Source of the DNA: an uncultured Stenotrophomonas sp.
Lineage (GTDB): Bacteria > Pseudomonadota > Gammaproteobacteria > Xanthomonadales > Xanthomonadaceae
Direction of reading: 5' to 3'
NCBI GenBank assembly: GCA_913775725.1
Contig: CAJYNG010000021.1
Location: 1 to 64,000 of the forward strand
Length of the DNA: 64,000 bases
A program made the position numbers and the translations under genes. The first letter of the stretch is position 1. Each line of letters starts with the position of its first letter. The notes beneath the pieces are model-generated. The model was not told the origin of the DNA. It did no database searches and saw only the letters and a program-made list of their open reading frames with translations. Of this stretch, positions 20,338-29,198 are shown piece by piece.

Positions 20338-22989
20338 ATGTCGCAGCAAACCACCATCCGCAAGCTTGCCGAACTGGTCAACACGCCGGTCGAAAAACTG
20401 CTGGAACAGCTGGCCGGTGCCGGCATGAAGTTCAGCGGTCCCGACCAGGTCGTGACCAGCACCGAGAAGGTGAAGCTCCTGGGCTTCCTTCGTCGTTCGC
20501 ACGGCAAGCCCGAGCAGGCCCCGGAAGAAACTGATCAGTCTGCAAAGAAGATCACGCTCAACCGCCGGAAACAGCAGGAAGTGACGGTCAGTTCCGGTCG
20601 CAGCAAGACGACCGTGAATGTCGAGGTGCGCCAGAAGCGTACCTACGTCAAGGATGGTGCTCGCGCCATGACGCCGGACGAAGAGCGCGCCGACATCCTG
20701 CGCAAGCTGGAAGAGTCGCGCGCGCGCAACCTCGCCGAACAGCAGGCACTGGCCGAGAAGGATCGTCTGCGCGACGAAGCCATCGTCCGTGCCCGTGAGG
20801 AAGAGGTTGCCGCCAAGGAACGCGCAGAGGCCGAGAAGAAGGCCGCCGAGGAAGCTGCCGCTGCCGCCAAGGCGGCCGAGGCGCTGGCTGCCAGCAAGCC
20901 GAAGGTGCGCGCTCCGATCGACGAAACCGCGCCGCGCCCGCCGCGTACCCCGGCTGCCGCTCCGGCCGCGCCGCGTGGTGCACCGCCGGCACCGCCGCGC
21001 AGCGACGACCGCAACAACCGCAGCGCGCCGCGCAACGAGCGTGGCCCGGGCGATCGTTTCGCCGGCCAGATGCACCTGTCGGCGGCTGATCGTGCGCGTC
21101 GTGGCAACAGCAACAACAGCAACAATCGCGGTCGTCCGGGTGGTCGCAACCAGAGTGGCGGCCGTCGCGACATGTCGCGTGGTGGCAACAACGCCGGTCC
21201 GCACGCCTTCGAGCGTCCGACCGCACCGGTGGTGCGTGAAGTGGCGATCGGCGACACCATCACCGTGGCCGACCTGGCGCAGAAGCTCGCGCTGAAGGGC
21301 GGCGAGGTGGTCAAGGCGCTGTTCAAGATGGGCGTGATGGCCACCATCACCCAGTCCATCGACCATGACACCGCCGCGCTGGTGACCGAGGAACTCGGCC
21401 ACAAGGCGATCCGTGCCAACGACAACGACGCCGAAGACGCACTGCTGGCCTCGACCGGTGAAACCCAGGGCGAAGCCACCCAGCGTCCGCCGGTGGTCAC
21501 CATCATGGGTCACGTCGACCACGGCAAGACCTCGCTGCTGGATTACATCCGCCGCACCAAGGTCGCCACCGGCGAAGCCGGCGGCATCACCCAGCACATC
21601 GGTGCCTACCACGTGGATACGCCGAAGGGCGTGATCAGCTTCCTGGATACCCCGGGCCACGCGGCATTCACCTCGATGCGTGCGCGCGGCGCCAAGCTGA
21701 CCGACATCGTGGTGCTGGTCGTGGCCGCCGATGACGGCGTCATGCCGCAGACCAAGGAAGCGATTCAGCACGCCCGTTCGGCGGGTGTGCCGCTGATCGT
21801 GGCGATCAACAAGATCGACAAGTCCGATGCCGACCCGATGCGGGTCAAGAACGAACTGCTGTCCGAGCAGGTCGTGGCCGAAGACTTCGGTGGTGACACC
21901 CAGATGGTGGAGATCTCGGCCAAGACCGGCCTGGGCGTCGACGACCTGCTGGATGCCATCTCGATCCAGGCCGAACTGCTGGAACTGAAGGCGGTCGACG
22001 AAGGCCGCGCCGCGGGCGTGGTGATCGAATCGTCGCTGGACAAGGGCCGTGGCCCGGTCGCCACCGTGCTGGTGCAGCAGGGCCGCCTGAAGAAGGGCGA
22101 CTACCTGGTGTGCGGCATCCAGTACGGCCGCGTGCGTGCGCTGTTCGACGAAACCGGCAAGCAGCCGGAGTTCGCCGGCCCGTCCATCCCGGTGCAGGTC
22201 CTGGGCCTGTCCGGCGTGCCGGAAGCCGGTGACGACTTCGTGGTCGTCGAGGACGAGCGCCTGGCCAAGGACGTTGCCCAGCAGCGTGAGACCAAGCGCC
22301 GTGAATCGCGCCTGGTCGCCACCGCTGGCAGCCGCATGGAAGACATCATGGCGACCCTGGGCAAGGGCGAGGGCCAGCAGGTCCTCAACCTGGTCATCAA
22401 GGCCGACGTGCAGGGTTCGGTGCAGGCCCTGAGCCAGGCACTGGTCGCGCTGTCCAACGAAGACATCCGCATCAACGTGATCCACTCCGGCGTGGGCGGC
22501 ATCACCGAGTCGGACGCCAACTCGGCGGCCGCTTCCAAGGCCACCGTCATCGGTTTCAACGTGCGTGCGGATGCTTCGGCCCGTCGCATCATCGAATCCA
22601 ACGGCGTGGACCTGCGCTACTTCTCGATCATCTATGACGTGATCGATCAGGTGAAGCAGGTGGCCTCCGGTCTGCTGGGCGTGGAGATCCGCGAAGAGAT
22701 CATCGGTATCGCCGAGGTCCGCGACGTCTTCCGCAGCTCCAAGCTCGGCGCCGTCGCCGGTTCGATGGTCATCGAGGGCGTGGTCAAGCGCAACAAGCCG
22801 ATCCGCGTGCTGCGCGACAGCGTGGTGATCTTCGAGGGCGAGCTGGAATCGCTGCGTCGCTTCAAGGAGAACGTCGAGGAAGTCCGCAACGGTACCGAAT
22901 GCGGTATCGCGGTGAAGGCCTACAACGACGTCAAGCCGGGCGACCAGATCGAGTGCTTCGAGCGTATCGAAGTGCCGCGCACCCTGTAA
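20338..22989 (+). CDS. infB: Translation initiation factor IF-2
   Basis: GTPase that places initiator tRNA on the 30S subunit. The 883 aa protein has an IF2N domain at 1-55, a long low-complexity charged linker (Ala/Glu/Lys-rich, then Pro-rich, then an Arg/Gly/Asn-rich stretch near 255-290), a second IF2N-like region, and the G domain with GHVDHGKT at 391-398, DTPGH near 437 and NKID near 491. IF-2 domains complete it. It starts 92 bases after nusA, with a CCCTGAG/CTCAGGG hairpin between them. Confidence 0.97.
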   Translation: MSQQTTIRKLAELVNTPVEKLLEQLAGAGMKFSGPDQVVTSTEKVKLLGFLRRSHGKPEQAPEETDQSAKKITLNRRKQQEVTVSSGRSKTTVNVEVRQKRTYVKDGARAMTPDEERADILRKLEESRARNLAEQQALAEKDRLRDEAIVRAREEEVAAKERAEAEKKAAEEAAAAAKAAEALAASKPKVRAPIDETAPRPPRTPAAAPAAPRGAPPAPPRSDDRNNRSAPRNERGPGDRFAGQMHLSAADRARRGNSNNSNNRGRPGGRNQSGGRRDMSRGGNNAGPHAFERPTAPVVREVAIGDTITVADLAQKLALKGGEVVKALFKMGVMATITQSIDHDTAALVTEELGHKAIRANDNDAEDALLASTGETQGEATQRPPVVTIMGHVDHGKTSLLDYIRRTKVATGEAGGITQHIGAYHVDTPKGVISFLDTPGHAAFTSMRARGAKLTDIVVLVVAADDGVMPQTKEAIQHARSAGVPLIVAINKIDKSDADPMRVKNELLSEQVVAEDFGGDTQMVEISAKTGLGVDDLLDAISIQAELLELKAVDEGRAAGVVIESSLDKGRGPVATVLVQQGRLKKGDYLVCGIQYGRVRALFDETGKQPEFAGPSIPVQVLGLSGVPEAGDDFVVVEDERLAKDVAQQRETKRRESRLVATAGSRMEDIMATLGKGEGQQVLNLVIKADVQGSVQALSQALVALSNEDIRINVIHSGVGGITESDANSAAASKATVIGFNVRADASARRIIESNGVDLRYFSIIYDVIDQVKQVASGLLGVEIREEIIGIAEVRDVFRSSKLGAVAGSMVIEGVVKRNKPIRVLRDSVVIFEGELESLRRFKENVEEVRNGTECGIAVKAYNDVKPGDQIECFERIEVPRTL

Positions 22990-22998
22990 TGCTGTACT

Positions 22999-23022
22999 GG
23001 ACCGGCCCTCGCGGGCCGGTCC
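22999..23022. repeat. GC-rich hairpin after infB
   Basis: A perfect 10-bp inverted repeat (GGACCGGCCC/GGGCCGGTCC) with a TCGC loop, 10 bases after the infB stop. No T-run follows, so it is more likely an mRNA-stabilising or processing structure than a terminator. Confidence 0.6.
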
Positions 23023-23029
23023 GCCCCCT

Positions 23030-23088
23030 GGTGGGGCCCGACCTTGGTCGGGCCGCTCCTCCTGGTAGGACCCGACCTTGGTCGGGTC
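23030..23088 (+). repeat. Tandem SMAG-like GTAG palindromes
   Basis: Two related palindromes in the same orientation: GGTG(G) followed by GGCCCGACC-TT-GGTCGGGCC (23035-23054), then GGTAG followed by GACCCGACC-TT-GGTCGGGTC (23069-23088). The head tetranucleotide GTAG with an adjacent hairpin is the hallmark of SMAG/REP-like repeats of S. maltophilia. They fill the infB-rbfA gap and end 25 bases before the rbfA start. Confidence 0.8.
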
Positions 23089-23113
23089 ACATTCAAATCG
23101 AGAGCCCGACCGC

Positions 23114-23497
23114 GTGCCCAAGACTTTCCATCGAACCGACCGTGTCGCCGCCCAGCTGCGCCGTGAACTCGGCACCCTGGTGCACAACGCCGTGCGCGAG
23201 CACGGGTTGCCCTCGGTGAGCGTGTCCGACGTGGAAATCACCCGCGACATGGCCCATGCCAAGGTGTTCGTCACTGCGCTGATGCCGGAACGTTCGGCTG
23301 AAGCCGTGGCCGGCCTGAAGGAGCTGGGCTATCGCCTGCGCATGGACCTGGCCCGCGCGATGAAGCTGCGTCACGTGCCGGAACTGCACTTCCACTACGA
23401 CGACTCGGTCGACCGTGGTGAGCACATCGACAACATCCTGCGCGACCTGCCCGATACGCTGGCCGCGGAGAAGCGTCGCGAGAGCGACGAAGAATAA
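23114..23497 (+). CDS. rbfA: Ribosome-binding factor A
   Basis: Cold-shock-associated 30S maturation factor. The 127 aa protein has the KH-like RbfA fold with [19 protein letters not shown] at the N-terminus, [20 protein letters not shown] in the centre, and [20 protein letters not shown] at the C-terminus. The GTG at 23114 is chosen because it begins [11 protein letters not shown]; the in-frame ATG at 23078 lies inside a palindromic repeat and would add an untypical peptide. Confidence 0.93.
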   Translation: MPKTFHRTDRVAAQLRRELGTLVHNAVREHGLPSVSVSDVEITRDMAHAKVFVTALMPERSAEAVAGLKELGYRLRMDLARAMKLRHVPELHFHYDDSVDRGEHIDNILRDLPDTLAAEKRRESDEE

Positions 23498-23504
23498 GCG
23501 CGCG

Positions 23505-23524
23505 ACGCCGGGCATGCCCGGCGT
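23505..23524. repeat. Hairpin between rbfA and truB
   Basis: A 9-bp inverted repeat (ACGCCGGGC-AT-GCCCGGCGT) just after the rbfA stop, followed by TGTTG. It could act as a weak terminator or an RNA-processing site; the tail is not T-rich enough to decide. Confidence 0.5.
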
Positions 23525-23570
23525 TGTTGCATTCCGGCTGCGCGATGTCTGATGCAGGCCCCGCTGCGGC

Positions 23571-23593
23571 AGTCGAGCGTGGCTCGACTCTAC
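23571..23593 (-). repeat. SMAG-like palindrome before truB
   Basis: AGTCGAGC-GTG-GCTCGACT followed by CTAC, i.e. a GTAG-headed palindrome on the minus strand. It ends 11 bases before the truB start codon, so it occupies the region where a ribosome-binding site would be expected. Confidence 0.75.
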
Positions 23594-23604
23594 AAAATTC
23601 TGTC

Positions 23605-24513
23605 ATGACCCGAATTCAGTTCCGCCGCCTGGATGGCATCCTGCTGCTCGACAAGTCGACCGGCATGAGCTCCAACGCCGCCCTGCAGGTGGCCCGTCGC
23701 CTGTTCCGTGCCGAAAAGGGCGGCCATACCGGCAGCCTCGATCCGCTGGCCACCGGCCTGTTGCCGCTGTGCTTCGGCGAGGCGACCAAGATTGCCGGCC
23801 TGCTGCTCGGCTCGGCCAAGGCCTACGACGCGGAGATCATGCTGGGCCAGACCACCGACACCGACGATTCCGAAGGCCAGGTGCTGCTGCAGCGCCCGGT
23901 GCCTTCGATCAGCGCCGAGGCCCTGCAGGCGGCGCTGGTGCCGCTGACCGGCAGCATCCGCCAGCGCGCCCCGATCTATTCGGCGCTGAAGCAGGGTGGG
24001 GAGCCGCTGTATGTGAAGGCCCGTCGTGGTGACGTCATCGAAGCGCCTGAGCGCGAGGTGCAGGTGCACGCCATCGAGGTGCTGGAGCAGCAGCCGGAGC
24101 GGTTGCGGCTGCGTGTGACCTGCGGCTCGGGCACCTACATCCGCAGCCTGGCCCGCGATCTGGGTGAAAGCCTGGGCTGCGGCGCCCACATCAGCGCGCT
24201 GCGCCGGCTGTGGGTCGAGCCGTTCCGTGAACCGGCGATGGTCACCCTGGACCAGCTGCGGGCAATGGTCGAGGCGGGCGACGAGGCGGGCATGGACGCG
24301 CTGCTGCTGCCGCTGGCGTCCGGTTTGGCTGAATACCCGCGGGTCGACCTGGATGCCGACCAGACCCACCGCTTCTGCGTCGGCCAGCGCCAGCGCGACC
24401 TGTCCTGGCCGCATGGCCTGGTGGCCGTGTTTGGTCCGGACGATGCTGTCCAGGGGTTGGGCCAGGTCGATGACAGTGGCCTGCTGGCGCCGCAGCGTCG
24501 TTTCAACCTCTGA
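23605..24513 (+). CDS. truB: tRNA pseudouridine(55) synthase TruB
   Basis: Makes the universal pseudouridine 55 in the tRNA T-loop. The 302 aa protein has [14 protein letters not shown] near the N-terminus, the catalytic motif [17 protein letters not shown] with the nucleophilic Asp, and the C-terminal PUA-like region. The ATG at 23605 gives [11 protein letters not shown]. No clear Shine-Dalgarno is visible because a palindromic repeat sits directly upstream. An in-frame ATG at 23524 would run through that repeat and is rejected. Confidence 0.95.
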   Translation: MTRIQFRRLDGILLLDKSTGMSSNAALQVARRLFRAEKGGHTGSLDPLATGLLPLCFGEATKIAGLLLGSAKAYDAEIMLGQTTDTDDSEGQVLLQRPVPSISAEALQAALVPLTGSIRQRAPIYSALKQGGEPLYVKARRGDVIEAPEREVQVHAIEVLEQQPERLRLRVTCGSGTYIRSLARDLGESLGCGAHISALRRLWVEPFREPAMVTLDQLRAMVEAGDEAGMDALLLPLASGLAEYPRVDLDADQTHRFCVGQRQRDLSWPHGLVAVFGPDDAVQGLGQVDDSGLLAPQRRFNL

Positions 24514-24540
24514 CCGGCCCGGGCGGTTCAGCCCCGGTCC

Positions 24541-24569
24541 TTGTCCCGGAAGCCCCCGACCGTTACAAT
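24541..24569 (+). promoter_or_regulatory. Candidate rpsO promoter
   Basis: TTGTCC at 24541-24546 and TACAAT at 24564-24569 with a 17-base spacer. It lies between truB and rpsO, as does the internal rpsO promoter in E. coli, and would give a leader of roughly 110 bases. Confidence 0.65.
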
Positions 24570-24685
24570 TTCGCGGCCGTTTTCCGGCAGCCTGCCTCGC
24601 GCAGGTTTCATCCTCGTAGTCCACGGCGAGCCTGGCGGTGCGCGAAGCGCGTTCCTGCCGGCCACGCATCACAGAGAAAAAAGAA

Positions 24686-24946
24686 ATGTCGATCGACACC
24701 CAGAAGGTCATTGAAGACAACAAGCGCAGCTCGGCTGACACCGGCTCCCCGGAAGTCCAGGTTGCACTGCTGACCGCCCGCATCGAACTGCTGACCGGCC
24801 ACTTCAAGACCCACAAGAAGGACCACCACAGCCGCCGCGGCCTGCTGCAGATGGTCAACCGCCGTCGCAGCCTGCTCGACTACCTGAAGAAGAAGGACGT
24901 CGAGCGTTACAAGGCCCTGATCGAGAAGCTTGGCCTGCGTCGCTAA
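24686..24946 (+). CDS. rpsO: 30S ribosomal protein S15
   Basis: Primary 16S rRNA-binding protein of 86 aa (89 in E. coli). It contains [21 protein letters not shown] split over helices 1-2, the [20 protein letters not shown] rRNA-binding signature and the C-terminal KLGLRR. The ATG at 24686 follows an A-rich purine stretch (AGAGAAAAAAG). The usual neighbours truB and pnp flank it. Confidence 0.97.
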   Translation: MSIDTQKVIEDNKRSSADTGSPEVQVALLTARIELLTGHFKTHKKDHHSRRGLLQMVNRRRSLLDYLKKKDVERYKALIEKLGLRR

Positions 24947-24958
24947 GCAACGAATCCC

Positions 24959-24991
24959 CCGCGGCGCAGCGATGCGCCGCGGTTTTGTTTT
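24959..24991 (+). terminator. Intrinsic terminator after rpsO
   Basis: A perfect 10-bp GC-rich stem (CCGCGGCGCA/TGCGCCGCGG) with a GCGA loop and the tail TTTTGTTTT, starting 12 bases after the rpsO stop. It resembles the rpsO-pnp intergenic terminator known in E. coli; partial read-through into pnp is likely. Confidence 0.9.
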
Positions 24992-25097
24992 GTAGCACCG
25001 TAATCCCCGATTCAGGCCGGAACGATCCGGCCACCCGCTGGCGGCAAGGGTCGCCAACGGTCCAAATTCGCAGACAGCATCCCCAAGGACACCCTCC

Positions 25098-27206
25098 GTG
25101 GCAAAAATCACCAAAACCTTCCAGTACGGCAAGCACACCGTCACGCTCGAGACCGGCGAAGTCGCCCGTCAGGCCAGCGGTGCCGTCATCGTCAAGATGG
25201 ACGACACCGTACTGCTGGTCACCGCCGTCGCCGCCAAGAGCGCGCGCGAAGGCCAGGACTTCTTCCCGCTGACCGTCGATTATCAGGAAAAGTTCTACGC
25301 CGGCGGCCGTATCCCGGGTGGTTTCTTCAAGCGTGAAGGCCGTGCGACCGAGAAGGAAACCCTGATCTCGCGTCTGATCGACCGTCCGATCCGTCCGCTG
25401 TTCCCGGAAGACTACAAGAACGAAGTGCAGATCATCGCCACGGTCATGTCGCTGAACCCGGACGTGGACGGCGACATTGCTGCCCTGATCGGTGCCTCGG
25501 CGGCCCTGTCCCTGGCCGGCACCCCGTTCATGGGCCCGATTGGCGCTGCCAAGGTCGGCTACAAGAACGGCGAGTACATCCTGAACCCGACCGTCAGCGA
25601 ACTGGCTGACTCGCAGCTGGAACTGGTCGTCGCCGGTACCTCCAACGCCGTGCTGATGGTTGAATCCGAAGCCGCGCTGCTGTCCGAAGAAGTGATGCTG
25701 GGCGCCGTGACCTTCGGTCACCGCGAAATGCAGAAGGTCATCAACGCGATCAACGAGCTGACCGTCGAAGCCGGCACCAAGCCGTCGACCTGGGAAGCCC
25801 CGGCCAAGAACGACGTGCTGATCTCCGCCCTGAAGGAAGCCATCGGCCCGCGCCTGGGCGAAGCCTTCCAGGTGCGTGACAAGCTGCAGCGCCGTGACGC
25901 CATCTCGGCGATCAAGAAGGACGTGGTCGAAACCCTGGCTGGCCGCGTAGCCGCTGAAGGCTGGAACCCGGCCGAGCTGTCGAAGGAATTCGGCGAGCTG
26001 GAATACCGCACCATGCGTGACTCGGTGCTGGACACCAAGGTCCGTATCGATGGCCGTGCGCTGGACACCGTCCGCCCGATCGCCGTGAAGACCGGCGTGC
26101 TGCCGCGTACCCACGGCTCCTCGCTGTTCACCCGCGGCGAAACCCAGGCCATCGTGACCATCACCCTGGGCACTGCCCGTGATGGCCAGGTCATCGATGC
26201 CGTTGCCGGTGAGTACAAGGAAAACTTCCTGTTCCACTACAACTTCCCTCCGTTCTCGGTGGGTGAGTGCGGCCGCATGATGGGCCCGAAGCGCCGCGAA
26301 ATCGGGCACGGTCGCCTGGCCAAGCGCGGCGTGCTGGCTGTCATGCCGTCGCTGGAATCCTTCCCGTACACCATCCGCGTCGTCTCGGAAATCACCGAGT
26401 CGAACGGTTCCTCGTCGATGGCCTCGGTCTGCGGTTCGTCGCTGGCCCTGATGGACGCCGGCGTGCCGGTGAAGGCGCCGGTTGCCGGTATCGCCATGGG
26501 TCTGGTCAAGGAAGGCGAGCGCTTCGTCGTCCTGTCCGACATCCTGGGTGACGAAGATCACCTGGGCGACATGGACTTCAAGGTGGCCGGTACCGCTGAG
26601 GGCATCTCCGCCCTGCAGATGGACATCAAGATCGAAGGCATCACCGAAGAGATCATGAAGCAGGCTCTGCAGCAGGCCAAGGCTGGCCGTCTGCACATCC
26701 TGGGCGAAATGGCCCACGGCCTGACCGCTCCGCGTGAAGAGCTGTCGGACTACGCGCCGCGCCTGCTGACCATCAAGATCCACCCGGACAAGATCCGCGA
26801 AGTGATCGGCAAGGGTGGTTCGACCATCCAGGCCATCACCAAGGAAACCGGCACCCAGATCGACATCCAGGATGACGGCACCATCGTCATCGCTTCGGTC
26901 AACGCCATCGCTGCCCAGGCTGCCAAGGCCCGCATCGAGCAGATCACCTCGGACGTCGAGCCGGGCCGCATCTACGAAGGCAAGGTCGCCAAGATCATGG
27001 ACTTCGGTGCGTTCGTCACGATCCTGCCGGGCAAGGACGGTCTGGTCCACGTGTCGCAGATCTCCAGCGACCGCGTCGAGAAGGTCGGCGACGTGCTGAA
27101 GGAAGGCGATGTGGTCAAGGTCAAGGTGCTGGAAGTCGACAAGCAGGGCCGTATCCGCCTGTCGATGAAGGCCGTGGAAGAAGGCGACGCCGTCAGCGCC
27201 GAGTAA
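25098..27206 (+). CDS. pnp: Polyribonucleotide nucleotidyltransferase (PNPase)
   Basis: 3'-5' phosphorolytic exoribonuclease of the RNA degradosome. The 702 aa protein has two RNase PH domains separated by an alpha-helical domain, a KH domain with [15 protein letters not shown] near residue 567, and an S1 domain from about 622 ([18 protein letters not shown]). The start is GTG at 25098, preceded by AAGGA at 25085-25089. The 107 bases between the rpsO terminator and the start form the leader; its role in autoregulation, known in E. coli, cannot be judged here. Confidence 0.97.
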   Translation: MAKITKTFQYGKHTVTLETGEVARQASGAVIVKMDDTVLLVTAVAAKSAREGQDFFPLTVDYQEKFYAGGRIPGGFFKREGRATEKETLISRLIDRPIRPLFPEDYKNEVQIIATVMSLNPDVDGDIAALIGASAALSLAGTPFMGPIGAAKVGYKNGEYILNPTVSELADSQLELVVAGTSNAVLMVESEAALLSEEVMLGAVTFGHREMQKVINAINELTVEAGTKPSTWEAPAKNDVLISALKEAIGPRLGEAFQVRDKLQRRDAISAIKKDVVETLAGRVAAEGWNPAELSKEFGELEYRTMRDSVLDTKVRIDGRALDTVRPIAVKTGVLPRTHGSSLFTRGETQAIVTITLGTARDGQVIDAVAGEYKENFLFHYNFPPFSVGECGRMMGPKRREIGHGRLAKRGVLAVMPSLESFPYTIRVVSEITESNGSSSMASVCGSSLALMDAGVPVKAPVAGIAMGLVKEGERFVVLSDILGDEDHLGDMDFKVAGTAEGISALQMDIKIEGITEEIMKQALQQAKAGRLHILGEMAHGLTAPREELSDYAPRLLTIKIHPDKIREVIGKGGSTIQAITKETGTQIDIQDDGTIVIASVNAIAAQAAKARIEQITSDVEPGRIYEGKVAKIMDFGAFVTILPGKDGLVHVSQISSDRVEKVGDVLKEGDVVKVKVLEVDKQGRIRLSMKAVEEGDAVSAE

Positions 27207-27250
27207 TCGACCTCCGGTCGATTACGGTAGGTGTCAACCTTGGTTGACAC
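27206..27250 (+). repeat. Hairpin and SMAG-like palindrome after pnp
   Basis: A short ATCGACC/GGTCGAT hairpin starts at the pnp stop codon and is followed by GGTAG (27226-27230) and the palindrome GTGTCAACC-TT-GGTTGACAC (27231-27250). The second part has the GTAG head and TT loop seen in the repeats after infB. Confidence 0.75.
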
Positions 27251-27270
27251 GCTTCTGGAATCGCTGAAAT

Positions 27271-27300
27271 GAAAAAGCGGGCTTCGGCCCGCTTTTTCTT
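27271..27300 (+). terminator. Intrinsic terminator after pnp
   Basis: AAAGCGGGC-TTCG-GCCCGCTTT with a UUCG tetraloop, flanked by A-run and T-run (TTTTTCTTT). It ends the rimP-pnp cluster. Confidence 0.92.
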
Positions 27301-27490
27301 TGCCTCGCTGTTATGAAGAGCCGCTCATCCAGGTCGCTGCGTGTCCTGCTGCAGTGCATGAGCGCCGCCAGTTGGCCGTCGTTCTGTCACGGTTGCGCGG
27401 ATCGCGCCTGTCCACGGGACGACATGCCGCGACCGTCCCACAGCCCCATCGGTTTGCTAACGTGGCTGCGCCTTCGAACCGGGAGATCCC

Positions 27491-28681
27491 ATGTTCCGCC
27501 AGACCGTGGCTGCCCTTTCCGTGCTGATTGCCGGTGCCTTGCCCATTGCCGTGCATGCGGCGCCCGCGCAGCCGCCGATCTTCGGTGCCTACTACCCCGG
27601 TGGTTCGGCCGAGCGCTACCCGGTGTCGAGCATTCCGGCCGAGCGCCTCACCCATCTGTTCTACGCGTTCTCCACCATCGAGGACGGGCGCTGCACGATC
27701 GGCGCGGAAGCGCCGAAGAATTTCGCGGCGCTGGCCGAGCTGAAGAAGGCGCATCCACACCTGCGCACGCTGATTTCGATCGGCGGCTGGGGTGCAGGTG
27801 GGTTCTCCGATGCAGCGCTGACCGAGGCCAGCCGCAAGCGCCTGGTGGATTCATGCATGGCGCTGTTCTTCGATCGTCATGCAGGCAGTTTCGACGGCGT
27901 GGACATCGACTGGGAATTCCCGGTCAGTGGCGGGCCGAAAGAACTGGCGCATCGCCCGCAGGACCGCGCCAATCTGACCCGGCTCGCGCAGGCGTTCCGC
28001 GTGGCACTCGACGCGCACGGCCGCAAGGCGGGGCAGCCGATGCTGCTGACCGCCGCGCTGGCCGCCGGTCGCCTGCAGACCGATGGCCCCTACGATCCAG
28101 CGGCGAGCTATGACCTGCCGGCGTTGGCCAAGGTGTTCGATTTCATCAACCTGATGAGCTACGACATGGGCACCGGCTTTTCGGCGGTGTCGACGTTCAA
28201 TGCGCCCCTGCATGAAGTGTCGGCCGATCCGCTGGCGCCGGAGCTGCGGCGCTGGAACAACGTCGCCGGCGCGGTGCAGTACTACCGCGAGCACGGTGTG
28301 CCGGCCGACAAGCTGGTGCTGGGCGTACCGTTCTACGGGCGCGGCTTCAAGGTCACCGGCGATGCCCCGGAGGGGCTGTACCAGTCCTACAGTGCGCCGG
28401 CCGATGCCGGCGACTGGCGGGTGATCAAGGCGCGCTATCTCGACCAGCCGGGTTGGACCAAGCACTGGCAGCCGCAGGCGCAGAGCCCGTGGCTGTACAA
28501 CGCCGAACAGAAGATCTTCATCAGCTACGAAGACCCGCGCTCGATCGGGCTGCGTGCGCAGTTCGCCCGTGAGCAGGGCCTGGCCGGGGTGTTCATGTGG
28601 GAGCTGACCGGCGACGACGAACAGGCCGGCCTGCTCAACGCCATGCTGGGCCCCTGGCAGAAGGCGCGCATCGGCGATTGA
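27491..28681 (+). CDS. Secreted glycoside hydrolase family 18 protein (chitinase-like)
   Basis: Predicted to cleave beta-1,4 GlcNAc linkages in chitin or related glycans outside the cytoplasm. The 396 aa protein has a Sec signal peptide (about residues 1-23, ending AVHA), SIGGWG near residue 97, and the complete GH18 catalytic signature DGVDIDWE at 135-142 with E142 as acid/base. INLMSYDMGTG and the C-terminal GVFMWELTGDD match the barrel strands of the family. No separate chitin-binding domain is visible. It is a single gene after the pnp terminator. Confidence 0.92.
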   Translation: MFRQTVAALSVLIAGALPIAVHAAPAQPPIFGAYYPGGSAERYPVSSIPAERLTHLFYAFSTIEDGRCTIGAEAPKNFAALAELKKAHPHLRTLISIGGWGAGGFSDAALTEASRKRLVDSCMALFFDRHAGSFDGVDIDWEFPVSGGPKELAHRPQDRANLTRLAQAFRVALDAHGRKAGQPMLLTAALAAGRLQTDGPYDPAASYDLPALAKVFDFINLMSYDMGTGFSAVSTFNAPLHEVSADPLAPELRRWNNVAGAVQYYREHGVPADKLVLGVPFYGRGFKVTGDAPEGLYQSYSAPADAGDWRVIKARYLDQPGWTKHWQPQAQSPWLYNAEQKIFISYEDPRSIGLRAQFAREQGLAGVFMWELTGDDEQAGLLNAMLGPWQKARIGD

Positions 28682-28745
28682 GCTGCATCAGGCAATGTCC
28701 GGCGCAATGCCGCAACGCCAGCGACCCAACCTCGCACAGCATGTC

Positions 28746-28774
28746 CATGCCCGCAGCGTTACGCTGCGGGCATG
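28746..28774. repeat. 29-base palindrome containing the VOC start codon
   Basis: A perfect 14-bp inverted repeat, CATGCCCGCAGCGT (28746-28759) and ACGCTGCGGGCATG (28761-28774), with a single-base spacer. The last three bases are the ATG of the next gene. It could be an operator or a structure that hides the start codon. Confidence 0.8.
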
Positions 28775-29173
28775 ATCCATCTCGAACGCCTGGACCATCT
28801 GGTCCTCACCGTCGCCGACATCGACCGCAGCTGTGACTTCTACCAGCGCGTGCTCGGCATGCAGGTCGTGCGCTTCGGCGCGGGCCGTACCGCGCTGCAG
28901 TTCGGCCAGCAGAAGATCAATCTGCATCCGGCCAGTGCCCCGCTGCAGCCGCATGCGTTGCGACCCACGCCGGGGAGTGCCGACCTGTGCCTGGTCACGC
29001 GTACGGCGACAGTCGATGTGCTGGCCCACCTGCAGGCGCAGTCCGTTGCGGTGGAGGAGGGGCCGGTCGCACGCACCGGCGCGCTGGGGCCGATCGAATC
29101 GGTGTACTTCCGAGACCCGGATGGCAACCTGATCGAAGTGAGTCGTTACCCGGACCCGGTGGACTTTCGGTAG
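28772..29173 (+). CDS. VOC family (glyoxalase-like) protein
   Basis: A 133 aa vicinal-oxygen-chelate domain protein. It has the paired beta-alpha-beta-beta-beta units with LDHLVLTVADIDRSCDFYQR at the N-terminus and YFRDPDGNLIEVSRY at the C-terminus; H9 and the C-terminal E are likely metal ligands. The family includes glyoxalases, dioxygenases and fosfomycin-resistance enzymes, and the reaction here is unknown. The ATG at 28772 lies within a perfect palindrome and no Shine-Dalgarno is seen. The stop codon TAG lies inside a GTAG-headed repeat. Confidence 0.87.
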   Translation: MIHLERLDHLVLTVADIDRSCDFYQRVLGMQVVRFGAGRTALQFGQQKINLHPASAPLQPHALRPTPGSADLCLVTRTATVDVLAHLQAQSVAVEEGPVARTGALGPIESVYFRDPDGNLIEVSRYPDPVDFR

Positions 29174-29193
29174 CGCCGGGGCCATGCCCGGCG
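29169..29193 (+). repeat. SMAG-like palindrome overlapping a stop codon
   Basis: GGTAG at 29169-29173 followed by CGCCGGG...CCCGGCG. The TAG of the GTAG head is the stop codon of the VOC gene, and the repeat ends 6 bases before the convergent PepSY gene's stop. Confidence 0.7.
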
Positions 29194-29198
29194 AAGGT

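Noticed and set aside
20173-23274. Very long open frame on the minus strand opposite nusA, infB and rbfA (over 1000 codons)
   Set aside because: It mirrors the codon pattern of the real plus-strand genes in GC-rich DNA, has low-complexity translated sequence and no recognisable domain.
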